Source of the DNA: an uncultured Methylococcaceae bacterium
Lineage (GTDB): Bacteria; Pseudomonadota; Gammaproteobacteria; Methylococcales; Methylococcaceae
Assembly: GCA_903934875.1 (NCBI GenBank)
Contig: CAIZPP010000200.1
Location: 1-32,513 of the forward strand
Direction of reading: 5' to 3'
DNA: 32,513 bases
Shown here: positions 6,428-14,450 of the stretch, in pieces
How positions within the stretch are numbered: the first letter of the stretch is position 1
How the letters are laid out: each line of letters begins with the position of its first letter
Position numbers and translations under genes: made by a program
Notes under the pieces: generated by a model
The model's input: the letters and a program-made list of their open reading frames with translations, nothing else
Databases searched by the model: none
Told to the model about the DNA's origin: nothing

Positions 6428-9400
6428 CTATAATGCCCTAGCAAGCCGAAAGCCGAGGTTGAAGCCGGCTTCAAGGTACCAGTCACGGTCACCCGAACGC
6501 AGGACCTGTGGGTTGAGGTCCCAAGAGCCGCCCCGAACCGCCCGGCGATCATCAGTGCCGTCCTCCCAAGCGGAACCGTCGCTGGGAGCACGCTTGTAAT
6601 TATTATGCCAGCCGTCTTGCACCCATTCCCACACATTGCCCGCCATATCATGCAGCCCAAACTGATTGGGCCGCTTTTCCCCGACCGGGTGGCTTGTGCC
6701 TTGAGAATTGCCACGATGCCAAGCATAGTCATCTATGTCGTGATCTGAATCCCCCCAGAAAAATCGGCTAGTGGTCCCCGCCCGCATGGCGTATTCCCAT
6801 TCGGACTCGGACGGCAAGCGCCCGCCCGCCCATTGCGCGAACCGGCATGCTTGCCCCCAATCTACGCCGACGACGGGCTGGCGGGCTTGATTGAAACGCC
6901 GATCAGCCCAGTAGGCGGGTTCTGGTTCCTTGGGGTTGGCTTGCAGGAATTGGGCATATTCCTCGTTAGTGACCGGATAACGGCCCAAATAAAAAGTCCG
7001 TATATCGACCTCGTGCGCCGGGTACTCATTCTCATACCCTTCGCCTTCGGGCGAACCCATCATGAAACGCCCGCCGGGGATTAGTAGCAGTTCTACGCCG
7101 CCATTTTCGGTGATGATAGTGTTCGAGGCGGTTTGGAGGACCTCTGAATCGGAAGTTCGGGTTTCATCTCTAATAGTTAGAAAGCCACTTAATTCAGTAG
7201 AGGGTGTTGCTGTCCTGCTCCGCACCCAAGCGCATATCTTGGCATGGGGATGTTGGCCAAGGGTTGCTAGCAGTGGGGTCAACTCGTCCGGGGCTAAGCG
7301 CTGCAATACCCGCAATGCTGCCGCTTGGTTGGCCCATAATAGTGGGAGGGTGGTGGGTTTTTGCCTCAACAACTCAACAAACGGGGCGGCGGAAAATTCG
7401 GCGGTTTCTTCGAGGATTAAATCCAGCAACGCGCTGTCTTCGGCAAAGCGTTGTTGTTTCAAGGCTTCGTTCATGAACGGCGCAAACAAAGACGGGTTGC
7501 CTTGCGCCAGCAGCAATAGGATGACCTCATTCCACCAGCTTTCGCCATAATGCTTAGCGAGTTCGGCCAAGGTATCGCGCCGCCCATCCTCCAAGGCTTC
7601 TTCCAAAGCCAGACGGTGCAGTTCACACGCGGCGAGGTATTCCTGAAAGCCCAAATGCATGAAGCCATAAGCCCCGTGGCTCCAACCGGTCAGCAGCCCG
7701 CTTTCGTCACGTATGGTCTGTAAGAATTGCGCGGCATCGCCGTTGCGCCACTGCGCGGCTTGCAGGGCCGGTACCAGTATCGGGCTGAGTTCTTCCGCAC
7801 TGGCGCGGGTGCGGCTTTCGACACCATGCAGCCACAGCGCGGCGGGCTGCAAAGTGCGTCGGCCAATTGCTGCGGGGATGCTGACACTTAGGCTTTTGCC
7901 TTGCCCTATGGGCTTGTTTTGCCGCCATAGTTCCAGCAACACGGCGATGCACTCGTCATACAGCTCATGCCGACCTTTCGGTAACAGTCCACCCCGGTCT
8001 CTATGCACCAAGCACAGATTTGCCAGTAGCAAGGGGTTGCGCGTCATCTCCGCCATCCGGGCAGAACGGAAATCCGGTTCCCGCAAGCGTTCGACCAACT
8101 CGGTGGCTTTTTCCACTGCCTTGAGTTCACCGGAGTGGCCGGGGGTCAGTCCAGTTTCCACCGCCTGGTACCAGTTGCGGATGAAGTTCTCCGATTGCTC
8201 TTGACTCATAGGGCGCAGATGCAATTGCAAAAAGCCCGCATGCAAATGGCTGTCTTTGTCATAGCCGGCAAACCGGCAGGTGACTACGGCAAAGCAATCC
8301 GTCCGGGCTTGCACCGCGCCTTCGATCCAACGGGCAACCTTGGCGCGTTGCGTGGAGTCGCTGACCTCGTCCAGCCCGTCGAACAACAACAGCAAACGCC
8401 CCCGGTCCAATAAGCGTTTGCCAAAGCCTTGCGGCATATGCAAATGCGGGCTGTCTAGGGATTTCTCGATGAAAGCCTCTATGCCCTGCTGCAAATCCGC
8501 CAACTCGCGCAAGGGCAGGAACACCGGCAGGGTGTCACCGGGCAGGCCCAGCCAGTCCGGGCCTTGCCTTAAACACGCCAGCACCAGCCGCTTCAGATGG
8601 GTGGTTTTGCCCGAACCGGGATCGCCCAAAATTACAAGATTGCGCCGTTTGCGGGCCAGTGCCTCGCGAAAAGCATTAATCAAAGCGATATCGGCAGCCC
8701 CCTGCGCACCCAGCTTGTCCTCGGCATCGGCGGCATCGGCAAACCAAGCATCGCCCGTCCCGCGCAGGTCTATCGTGGCTTGCAAGGGCACATACAGTTC
8801 TTCCAGGGCGATGGGAACCCGCAGCCGGGTTTTGAAACCGGCCAGTTGGATATCCTTGTGCTGGATTTCCACGACAGTGCGGTAATGCTCTACTTCAGGT
8901 TCCAGACCATTCGCGGTGGGTATCGAAGGTGTGCTGTGGCCGTCGACTTTGAGCCGGTCAAGCTCGGCTTTGATTTGGCGGAAGGCGTTGTGCCATTCTT
9001 CCGGGGAGTCGATGGAGGCGGCAGTGATTTTGTCGCGGCGGTCCAGCAAGGCTTGCTTGGCTGTGGGGATTTGCCAGAACAAGCCGAACTGTCGCTTCTC
9101 CCGGCCTTGGGTCCATTCCCGCACCAAGGCCAGCGTTTCGTCCAAGTGCGGGTCGCTGAGGCTGTAGCCAACAAATAAAAGCGTACTATTCAGCACGAAA
9201 TCGCGTAAGGCATGGGCAGCGCGTGGGTTCCTGTCGGCCCAAAGCCGGTAATCGTCACGGGTTAAGGTGTGCGGTTGCGGCAAAGACCCATGAACTTGGA
9301 TGATTTTGCATTCACGCAGGCGGTCGTAGCCGTCCTCATCCATGATGGGGTAAGTCTCCTTGAGCGAGCGGCACAGCAGCGCATCGTAATTAGTGGTGAC

Positions 9401-9772
9401 GACTGTGCGCCAAGGCAGTTCGGCCAAGGCATGGTGGGCAGGGGAAAGCTCAAATTCCCGGTCAGCCAAGGCGGCGGTCACCGCCTGTTCCAACTCGCCG
9501 CGTGAATGGGCGTGGATGACGGCATCAAACAAATCCAAGGGCGAGCCGCTGAAATCATCCGGGCTAAAGCCAAAGCGTTCGGCTACGGTTTGCGCCAGTC
9601 CGGCCCATAGCGGAATGCGACGGTCACTGCCATCTTTGGCTAGGGCCAAATGCGACAGGCCCGCCCCGGCGAACAACACCAACTGACCGTCTAAGAGCTT
9701 TTGCGCCAAGCTGTGGGCAAGGTCGGAGTCTAGGGGATGCTCTCGTGTTGTCTTAAGGGTAGAGGCGGTCAC
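6428..9772 (-). CDS. SIR2-NACHT-FGE-like STAND protein (candidate anti-phage effector)
   Basis: A 1114-residue three-part protein. Residues about 20-220 form a SIR2-like domain with GAGLS (36-40), TTNYD (126-130, Asn128), VHG (160-162, His161) and FVGYSLSDPHL. Residues about 375-650 form a NACHT NTPase with Walker A GDPGSGKT (383-390) and Walker B LLLLFDGLDE (460-469), followed by a helical region to about 880. Residues 890-1114 are an FGE-sulfatase/C-type-lectin-like domain (IPGGRFMMGS, GRLPSESEWEYA, GNVWEWVQDGW, RGGSW). The two cysteines of true formylglycine-generating enzymes after RGGS are missing, so this domain probably binds rather than oxidises. By analogy with known SIR2-STAND systems, I infer that ligand sensing drives NAD+ depletion. 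The start is a GTG seven bases after the preceding gene's stop. Confidence 0.88.
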   Translation of the reverse strand: MTASTLKTTREHPLDSDLAHSLAQKLLDGQLVLFAGAGLSHLALAKDGSDRRIPLWAGLAQTVAERFGFSPDDFSGSPLDLFDAVIHAHSRGELEQAVTAALADREFELSPAHHALAELPWRTVVTTNYDALLCRSLKETYPIMDEDGYDRLRECKIIQVHGSLPQPHTLTRDDYRLWADRNPRAAHALRDFVLNSTLLFVGYSLSDPHLDETLALVREWTQGREKRQFGLFWQIPTAKQALLDRRDKITAASIDSPEEWHNAFRQIKAELDRLKVDGHSTPSIPTANGLEPEVEHYRTVVEIQHKDIQLAGFKTRLRVPIALEELYVPLQATIDLRGTGDAWFADAADAEDKLGAQGAADIALINAFREALARKRRNLVILGDPGSGKTTHLKRLVLACLRQGPDWLGLPGDTLPVFLPLRELADLQQGIEAFIEKSLDSPHLHMPQGFGKRLLDRGRLLLLFDGLDEVSDSTQRAKVARWIEGAVQARTDCFAVVTCRFAGYDKDSHLHAGFLQLHLRPMSQEQSENFIRNWYQAVETGLTPGHSGELKAVEKATELVERLREPDFRSARMAEMTRNPLLLANLCLVHRDRGGLLPKGRHELYDECIAVLLELWRQNKPIGQGKSLSVSIPAAIGRRTLQPAALWLHGVESRTRASAEELSPILVPALQAAQWRNGDAAQFLQTIRDESGLLTGWSHGAYGFMHLGFQEYLAACELHRLALEEALEDGRRDTLAELAKHYGESWWNEVILLLLAQGNPSLFAPFMNEALKQQRFAEDSALLDLILEETAEFSAAPFVELLRQKPTTLPLLWANQAAALRVLQRLAPDELTPLLATLGQHPHAKICAWVRSRTATPSTELSGFLTIRDETRTSDSEVLQTASNTIITENGGVELLLIPGGRFMMGSPEGEGYENEYPAHEVDIRTFYLGRYPVTNEEYAQFLQANPKEPEPAYWADRRFNQARQPVVGVDWGQACRFAQWAGGRLPSESEWEYAMRAGTTSRFFWGDSDHDIDDYAWHRGNSQGTSHPVGEKRPNQFGLHDMAGNVWEWVQDGWHNNYKRAPSDGSAWEDGTDDRRAVRGGSWDLNPQVLRSGDRDWYLEAGFNLGFRLARAL

Positions 9773-9779
9773 TGGAAGG

Positions 9780-10487
9780 CTACTCTACATCCGTGTAAAA
9801 AACATTGTCAGCGCCACCGGCTTGCAGGGAAACCCGGATAAGCTCCGCGACAAAGGCGGCCTCTTGTCCCTGGGAAAGAACAGGCCGGTGACCCGGCTCA
9901 AGGGTTTTACAGAACTTTCGCACCACCGGGGTGATTTTCTCTTGAAAAACTGACTCCGGCAATGGAATCAAGGTGCCAGACGAGATAGTGTAATCCGCGA
10001 AGGGCAAGACCCTGCCGGCGATAATCTGTCCAGGGGCAGCCGTGTCGCTCAACCCCCTATCGACTAAGTGGATATCCTGACCAGTTAACAGGTCTTGCAG
10101 TTTGATGCTCGGATAGGTAAGGATTTCAAGCACTCTGAATAGCGAATAATAGGAGGCCATCATCGCTTGCAAAATGAGCATTTCGGTGGAATCGGGCGGG
10201 GGCGGAGAATTTTCCAGATATCGCTCGATGACATTTTTGCCGCCACGCCGGTAATGGTGCAGGCAATAATCATACAGGATGGCAATTTCATCGTCATTGT
10301 TCAAAATCAAGGTGCCGGCTTTGGAGATGCCTAGTTTCTTACCGCATTCAGGCACCGCCACTTTGGGCAGTTGTTTGACAAGGGTCAGATTGAGTCCCAA
10401 TCCGACCCCCCGCAACTTACTGTAGCGGTCGATGAGTGCCTCGTTGTCGGTTGAGGGCTTCTTCTTGAAGGAAAAGGGCCATTTCAT
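9780..10487 (-). CDS. unknown protein paired with the SIR2-NACHT gene
   Basis: I do not recognise a family. The 235-residue protein has a basic N-terminus (WPFSFKKKPS), no clear signal peptide or membrane helix, and looks globular: mixed helices with ILYDYCLHHYRRGGKNVIERYLE, a proline run (SPPPPDS), then SYYSLFRVLEILTYPSIKLQDLLTG and a beta-rich middle with TISSGTLIPLP. It ends only seven bases before the GTG of the SIR2-NACHT gene, and nothing separates the two, so they almost certainly form an operon. That context suggests an accessory or regulatory partner. The ATG at 10487 has no obvious ribosome binding site (CCACCC precedes it). Confidence 0.7.
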   Translation of the reverse strand: MKWPFSFKKKPSTDNEALIDRYSKLRGVGLGLNLTLVKQLPKVAVPECGKKLGISKAGTLILNNDDEIAILYDYCLHHYRRGGKNVIERYLENSPPPPDSTEMLILQAMMASYYSLFRVLEILTYPSIKLQDLLTGQDIHLVDRGLSDTAAPGQIIAGRVLPFADYTISSGTLIPLPESVFQEKITPVVRKFCKTLEPGHRPVLSQGQEAAFVAELIRVSLQAGGADNVFYTDVE

Positions 10488-10575
10488 GGGTGGCGGTGCC
10501 TAGATTGCTTGGTCGTAAAAACAGGGGATTATAGTGCAAGCCGCCAACTCTGGCATCTCCCCCTTCCAAACGCCC

Positions 10576-10664
10576 AGCAATTCTCTTTTTGAGCCAAGGA
10601 GTGAAAAATAGCCCGTCATTCCGGTCATGGATGCCGACGTTTTACCCAAAATGAGAATTGCTGG
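10576..10664. repeat. short dispersed palindromic element
   Basis: The left end AGCAATTCTCTTTTTGAGCC and the inverted right end (ACCCAAAATGAGAATTGCT) bracket CGTCATTCCGGTCATGGATG. A longer relative lies at 16895-17092, and the right half recurs in the RNase T2 gene. The gene-free stretch 10488-10855 consists mainly of this element and the MITE that follows. Confidence 0.65.
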
Positions 10665-10672
10665 TGGTCAGC

Positions 10673-10810
10673 GGGTGTGATTAAAAGTGATGCATATAGT
10701 GGACGAATCGGGAGGTCGTTGAATTTACACATGTAGTGTAAGGCCTGCCTTGCCTTTAGATGCCCTCGCAAGGCAGGCCTTGCACTCCAGCATAACTTTT
10801 AATCGCACCC
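10673..10810. repeat. GATTAAAAGTGATGC MITE, copy A
   Basis: The ends carry GTGATTAAAAGTGATGC and, inverted, ACTTTTAATCGCAC. The core is the palindrome AAGGCCTGCCTTGCC / GGCAAGGCAGGCCTT. The same order of parts is seen at 19422-19548 and 24851-24984, and a trimmed copy lies at 16811-16888. Confidence 0.8.
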
Positions 10811-10855
10811 ATGCTCGACCTGTACAGTGCAGTCACAACTGGGACTGCGTTAAAA

Positions 10856-12523
10856 TCAGATATTAAAGCCCAGCAGTCTAGCCACTTCCTCCGCCAGCGC
10901 CGCCAAATCCTCATCCAAAAAACGGTCTGCGTCGCGGCTCAATGGCTTTCCTTCTACGGGGCGCACCTGCAACTTGCGCAACCATTCCACCGTTTTCCAG
11001 GCACATGGGCGGGTGATGACCGGCATCAACAGTAAGCCTTCCTCCTGTCTGCGGCGCAACAGTTCGGGAATTTCTTTGCGGCGGATGAAATCCGAATTCA
11101 GCGCATCCGCGCTGATCAAAAAGATAGCCACTTGCGCCTTGGCTATGGCCTGTCCAATATGCATTTCCCAATCCTCCCCGGCGGCAATCAGCGCATCGTC
11201 CCATACCTGCTCCACCAATTCGGAACCCTGCAACACCCGCAGATGTTGCGCCAGTGCGTCCTTGTATTTGCGGTCTTGGTGGCTGTAGCTAATGAATATG
11301 ACAGGGGCTTTAGGCTTGGTCGCTTGGGGTGGCTGGACTTGCCCGGTGCTTACCGGCGGCAGATAGGCATATTCCACCAGCCATTGTCCGTGGCCTTTAT
11401 CCTTGGCCCAGCGTTTGAACCCATCATCCAACAGCCGATAATCGTTGTCCAGCAGCCATTGCCGGAATACCTCGGAAAATAAGCGCAAACCTTGGTTTTT
11501 GCTTTCCGCTATCAGTCCGCGCAATGACAAAGACTCCCGCTCATGCGCCCAACGCAGTAGCCAACCCACGGAGGATGGATCGTCCAAGGCCAAAGCCAGC
11601 AACAATAGCTTTTCACGCGGCGTGGACCAACGCCACAAGTCCTCAAACTGATGCCCGACCAAGCTGGCAAATTGCTCGCGGATGCTGGCTAGATCAGAGG
11701 AATCTCCATCAGCTGCTTTGGCATTGAACAGGCAAAAAGCCGCCGCTTGTAACAATAAAGGATGCCGCCCGGCCAGCGTATACAGAAACGCCCGCTCCTC
11801 GGTAGTGAACCAAACCGAGGTGCCGTCCAAGCGCTGCGCCAGCAAACGCTCGGCCTCGTCTGCTTGGAACGGACGCAGATGCACATACACAAAGCTATTG
11901 TAAAATGGCGACCCCATGCAACGGATGTCTTGGCAAAGCTCGTGCAGCGGTTGGCGGGTGGCGACAATCAGCGACAGCACACGCGGTACATGGTTCATCA
12001 AGGCCCGCAAACCGCCAAGCAAATCGCGTGTGAGCGACTCATTTTCGATATCCAAGCGAATCAGCCATTCAAATTCATCCAAGGACAATACCCACACCCA
12101 GCCCGCTTCGTCCAAATCATCCAGCAAAAACTCAATATCTTGGGTCACGATGTCCGGGCCGTTGACCAGTGTGGCAATCGTGCTGCGTAAGCTTTCCGTA
12201 TCTGCTATGCGTTTTAATTGCTGATTCAGTTTACGCAACACCGTTTGCCAGAACTGGGACATGGAAAATCGGGGGATGCTCCCACAATCCAGATAGACGA
12301 AAATCGACTTGGCCGTATCCATATTCCAGCGGCTTATCACGTCTGAGCTGGAAATAGTATGCAGCAGCGAGGTTTTTCCGATACGCCGCTCGCCCGCCAG
12401 AGCAATGCTGCCGCGTGAGTGGTTGCTGATCCTATCCAGCACCAAATTGACCTCGCGCTCGCGGCCAATGAAATGCGGGCCAGTCACTGGGCTTTCAAAG
12501 ATAAACGGATTGTGTGGGGGCAT
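10856..12523 (-). CDS. STAND-like ATPase with C-terminal TIR domain
   Basis: The N-terminal signature NPFIFESPVTGPHFIGRERE leads into an AAA/STAND-type NTPase with Walker A GERRIGKTS (44-52) and Walker B VLSLDEFE (145-152). After a helical region, residues about 406-555 form a TIR domain: VIFISYSHQD, WDDALIAAGEDWEMHIGQAI, AIFLISADALNSDFI and the putative catalytic Glu484 (RRKE). TIR domains joined to STAND ATPases often act as NADases in immunity; that role is inferred. I start at the ATG read from 12523, just before the conserved NPF motif. A TTG at 12568 overlapping the stop of the toxin gene (TTGA) is the alternative and would allow coupling. It is related to the TPR ATPase at 14450-16717, which has the same NPY...GR motif. 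Confidence 0.88.
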   Translation of the reverse strand: MPPHNPFIFESPVTGPHFIGREREVNLVLDRISNHSRGSIALAGERRIGKTSLLHTISSSDVISRWNMDTAKSIFVYLDCGSIPRFSMSQFWQTVLRKLNQQLKRIADTESLRSTIATLVNGPDIVTQDIEFLLDDLDEAGWVWVLSLDEFEWLIRLDIENESLTRDLLGGLRALMNHVPRVLSLIVATRQPLHELCQDIRCMGSPFYNSFVYVHLRPFQADEAERLLAQRLDGTSVWFTTEERAFLYTLAGRHPLLLQAAAFCLFNAKAADGDSSDLASIREQFASLVGHQFEDLWRWSTPREKLLLLALALDDPSSVGWLLRWAHERESLSLRGLIAESKNQGLRLFSEVFRQWLLDNDYRLLDDGFKRWAKDKGHGQWLVEYAYLPPVSTGQVQPPQATKPKAPVIFISYSHQDRKYKDALAQHLRVLQGSELVEQVWDDALIAAGEDWEMHIGQAIAKAQVAIFLISADALNSDFIRRKEIPELLRRRQEEGLLLMPVITRPCAWKTVEWLRKLQVRPVEGKPLSRDADRFLDEDLAALAEEVARLLGFNI

Positions 12524-12564
12524 GGGTGGGTTCAGTGAGGTTCGATTCAATAGCCAGAAGACTA

Positions 12565-12978
12565 TCAAATATCCGAAAGCAATTTGATATGGCCCAACTG
12601 GATGGCCTTGCGGTAATATCGTACATCGGCGGTAATCAAGGTACTACCAGCTTCCAGCGCAATTGCATGATAAAGCGTGTCGAATAAATGATGGTCGAGT
12701 TTAACCGCCAGTTCGCAGGCGGTCTGAAAAATAGATGGATTTTCGATAATCGGTATTTCCAAAGCCCTCAACAGGCGGATTTTGCGGTTTAGCGTCGGGG
12801 CGCTGATTCGGCATAGCACGGCACCCACTTCGTAAAGCCAATGAACCGGTTGCAGGAGGTTGATATTTCCATACTTGAATGCAGCAAGCAACTCTAAAGC
12901 TTTGTCGGTGTCCTCTTCACTATTTTCCGGCATAGCCCATTTGACCAGCACACTGGCATCCAACACATAATCACTCAT
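12565..12978 (-). CDS. PIN-domain toxin, VapC-like
   Basis: A 137-residue PIN domain, expected to be a metal-dependent endoribonuclease. The acidic residues expected in the active site are present: Asp in YVLDASVLVKW, Glu in LYEVGAVL, Asp in HLFDTLYHAIA and Asp in TLITADVRYYRKA. The start is the ATG read from 12978, which overlaps the antitoxin's TGA (ATGA); the in-frame start at 12990 lies inside the antitoxin gene and is less likely. It is the second gene of a typical antitoxin-first toxin pair. Its stop lies next to or overlaps the start of the TIR-ATPase gene, so the toxin pair may share a transcript with that gene. Confidence 0.88.
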   Translation of the reverse strand: MSDYVLDASVLVKWAMPENSEEDTDKALELLAAFKYGNINLLQPVHWLYEVGAVLCRISAPTLNRKIRLLRALEIPIIENPSIFQTACELAVKLDHHLFDTLYHAIALEAGSTLITADVRYYRKAIQLGHIKLLSDI

Positions 12979-13214
12979 GGACGCCCCCACTCGCGAGCTT
13001 CTCGGATTTCCTCCGTGCTAACCGGAGGTGTTTGCTGACGCAGCACCAGCAATTCTTCGATGACTTTAGCTCGCCGCTCACGTTGGCTTGTGCGAGCCTG
13101 TTCCACAGCATCACGCATCAACCTGCCAATCAATCCGTCGATATCCTGTCCAAAAAATGCTTGCTCAAATTGAATCTTGAGTTCGTCGGGGATGTTTACT
13201 TGTAATATAGCCAC
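12975..13214 (-). CDS. antitoxin of the PIN toxin pair
   Basis: A 79-residue protein with an N-terminal strand-helix segment (AILQVNIPDELKIQFEQAF) like ribbon-helix-helix or related DNA-binding antitoxins, and a charged helical C-terminus (RERRAKVIEELLVLRQQTPPVSTEEIREAREWGRP) of the kind that wraps around a PIN toxin. The start is GTG (13214-13212) with GGAG about eight bases upstream. Its TGA overlaps the toxin ATG. A 35-bp dispersed repeat lies 16 bases upstream (13231-13265), in the region where the autoregulated promoter would be expected. Confidence 0.8.
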   Translation of the reverse strand: MAILQVNIPDELKIQFEQAFFGQDIDGLIGRLMRDAVEQARTSQRERRAKVIEELLVLRQQTPPVSTEEIREAREWGRP

Positions 13215-13230
13215 AAAAATATCTCCAAAT

Positions 13231-13265
13231 TACAGCGTTTTTAATATCGAATAGTGACTTTTTTA
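13231..13265 (+). repeat. 35-bp dispersed repeat, copy 4
   Basis: A diverged copy starting TACAGCGTTTTTAATATCGA, located immediately upstream of the antitoxin gene. The gene-free stretch 13215-13612 also holds an ATPase gene fragment and a palindromic element, listed separately. Confidence 0.6.
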
Positions 13266-13435
13266 GTTATATTATTTTGCAAAAAAATTCACACAACTAG
13301 TGGTTTTATTGAGTGTCCTTTATTGTTTTTCTTTGTTAAGAAAAAACGCTGTACATAAATGCAAATTGGGACTCTTAGCGATGTAGTGGCACATAGGCCA
13401 TTGTTTAGTTGAGCAACAAAAAGACGTTGCCAGAA

Positions 13436-13505
13436 CTACGGCTTTCGCTGGGCTTTCAAAGATAAACGGATTATACAGCGTTTTCATGTTAAAAATTATT
13501 CCCAT
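13436..13505 (-). pseudogene. fragment of a TIR/STAND ATPase gene 5' end
   Basis: Bases 13448-13472 are identical to 12487-12511, the start of the TIR-ATPase gene, and encode the same NPFIFESP motif on the same strand. The frame then runs into unrelated sequence. It looks like the leftover of a duplicated or replaced ATPase gene. Confidence 0.6.
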
Positions 13506-13528
13506 GTCACTCTAAAAATGGTTGATTG

Positions 13529-13616
13529 GTAGGATGGGCAAAGGCCGTTAGGCCGTGCCCATCAAACCGCGCCGGCCAAAAGATGGGCATGGCCTAACGG
13601 CCTTTGCCCATCCTAC
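13529..13616. repeat. 35-bp inverted repeat element (GTAGGATGGGCAAAGGCC)
   Basis: Bases 13529-13563 and 13582-13616 are inverted repeats with one mismatch. The right arm reaches into the end of the next gene: its TAG stop (13615-13613) is part of the arm. Could act as a hairpin terminator. Confidence 0.8.
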
Positions 13617-13963
13617 ACTTTATCCAATTTTTTAGTAATTAGTGAGTGAGTATTCAAAAGAATTCCAAGTTCTTTAAAGAGTTCATGCACACTTTGATTG
13701 AGATGCGCCCGTTCCATAGCAGAATAATCTTGAATAACCCCCCGATCATGCAGCCATTGCCTTGTTCGCGCAATATCGGGATAAAAACCCAGCATCTCAG
13801 ACATTTCGCCAAGCGAGAAATCACCCGTTTTATAACGCGCAATGAGAAGCTGTTCGTCTAAAATATGACCAAGTTCGCCTAGGGAATACCCGCTGACTAG
13901 CCTTTGATCGGTGGCTTCAATATGGTCGAAGTTAAGGCGCAGAAGGCTGGTAGAATTTGCCAT
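13613..13963 (-). CDS. small UPF0175-like antitoxin-type protein
   Basis: A 116-residue protein. The centre, IARYKTGDFSLGEMSEMLGFYPDIARTRQWLHDRGV, resembles the UPF0175 pattern (a short helix-turn-helix after a Tyr-x-x-Gly-x-Ser-Leu-Gly element) seen in small antitoxins and regulators. The flanking parts are not recognised. I start at the ATG read from 13963; a TTG at 14014 would add 17 residues with low-complexity Thr/Ser character. No good ribosome binding site is seen for either. The stop codon is supplied by a palindromic repeat. No toxin partner is adjacent, so it may be an orphan. Confidence 0.5.
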   Translation of the reverse strand: MANSTSLLRLNFDHIEATDQRLVSGYSLGELGHILDEQLLIARYKTGDFSLGEMSEMLGFYPDIARTRQWLHDRGVIQDYSAMERAHLNQSVHELFKELGILLNTHSLITKKLDKV

Positions 13964-14148
13964 TGTAGTTGACAATTCGGTGGTTGATTGATAAATCGCT
14001 GTATATAAAGCCAAGTCGAAAATTTACATACTTTTAGCACTATCTTCATGGATATAACCATTCAGTCCCCCCTGCCTTTTCCAGGGAACAAGGCTATCTT
14101 GGTCGCCATTTCTACGGGCAGGATGCCCACGCTCCCAAGGGGAGTGAA

Positions 14149-14450
14149 CGGTTTCTGGCTCTTCAGGATTTGAGGGAGTAAATAATATTTATTTAAATCA
14201 TAGTGTTATGCTGTTTTTTGGACGGTAATCAGAAGAAAAAAACGCATGAACTCACAATACCATAACCTATTGATTTATATAGATAACGAATGGGATGCCC
14301 CTTCAATGTAAGCAAAAACGGTACGTTTAGAATAAAATCAGCCGTTTTAATACCTACCGTTCAAGCACAAATGCACTTTCAGACCATAGCATAAGACATT
14401 GTTTTTAAATATAAATCCTATCCCCTCAAATCCTGAAGAACCCGGTTTCT
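14149..14450. mobile_element. 286-bp ISL3-like MITE with 8-bp target duplication
   Basis: The element itself is 14157-14442. Its ends, GGCTCTTCAGGATTTGAGGG and, inverted, GGTTCTTCAGGATTTGAGGG, extend as imperfect terminal repeats for roughly 50 bases. It is flanked by identical CGGTTTCT octamers (14149-14156 and 14443-14450). It encodes no transposase. End sequence and 8-bp duplication fit the ISL3 family as I remember it. The insertion point is the last base of the stop codon of the TPR ATPase gene, which it leaves intact. The rest of the gap (13964-14148) shows no gene. Confidence 0.8.

Noticed and set aside
8280-8885. 201-residue plus-strand ORF inside the SIR2-NACHT gene
   Set aside because: It is antisense to well-conserved NACHT motifs and has Arg/Ser-rich shadow composition.
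6428-9772. Active formylglycine-generating enzyme
   Set aside because: The cysteines needed for catalysis after RGGS are absent and no sulfatase gene is nearby.
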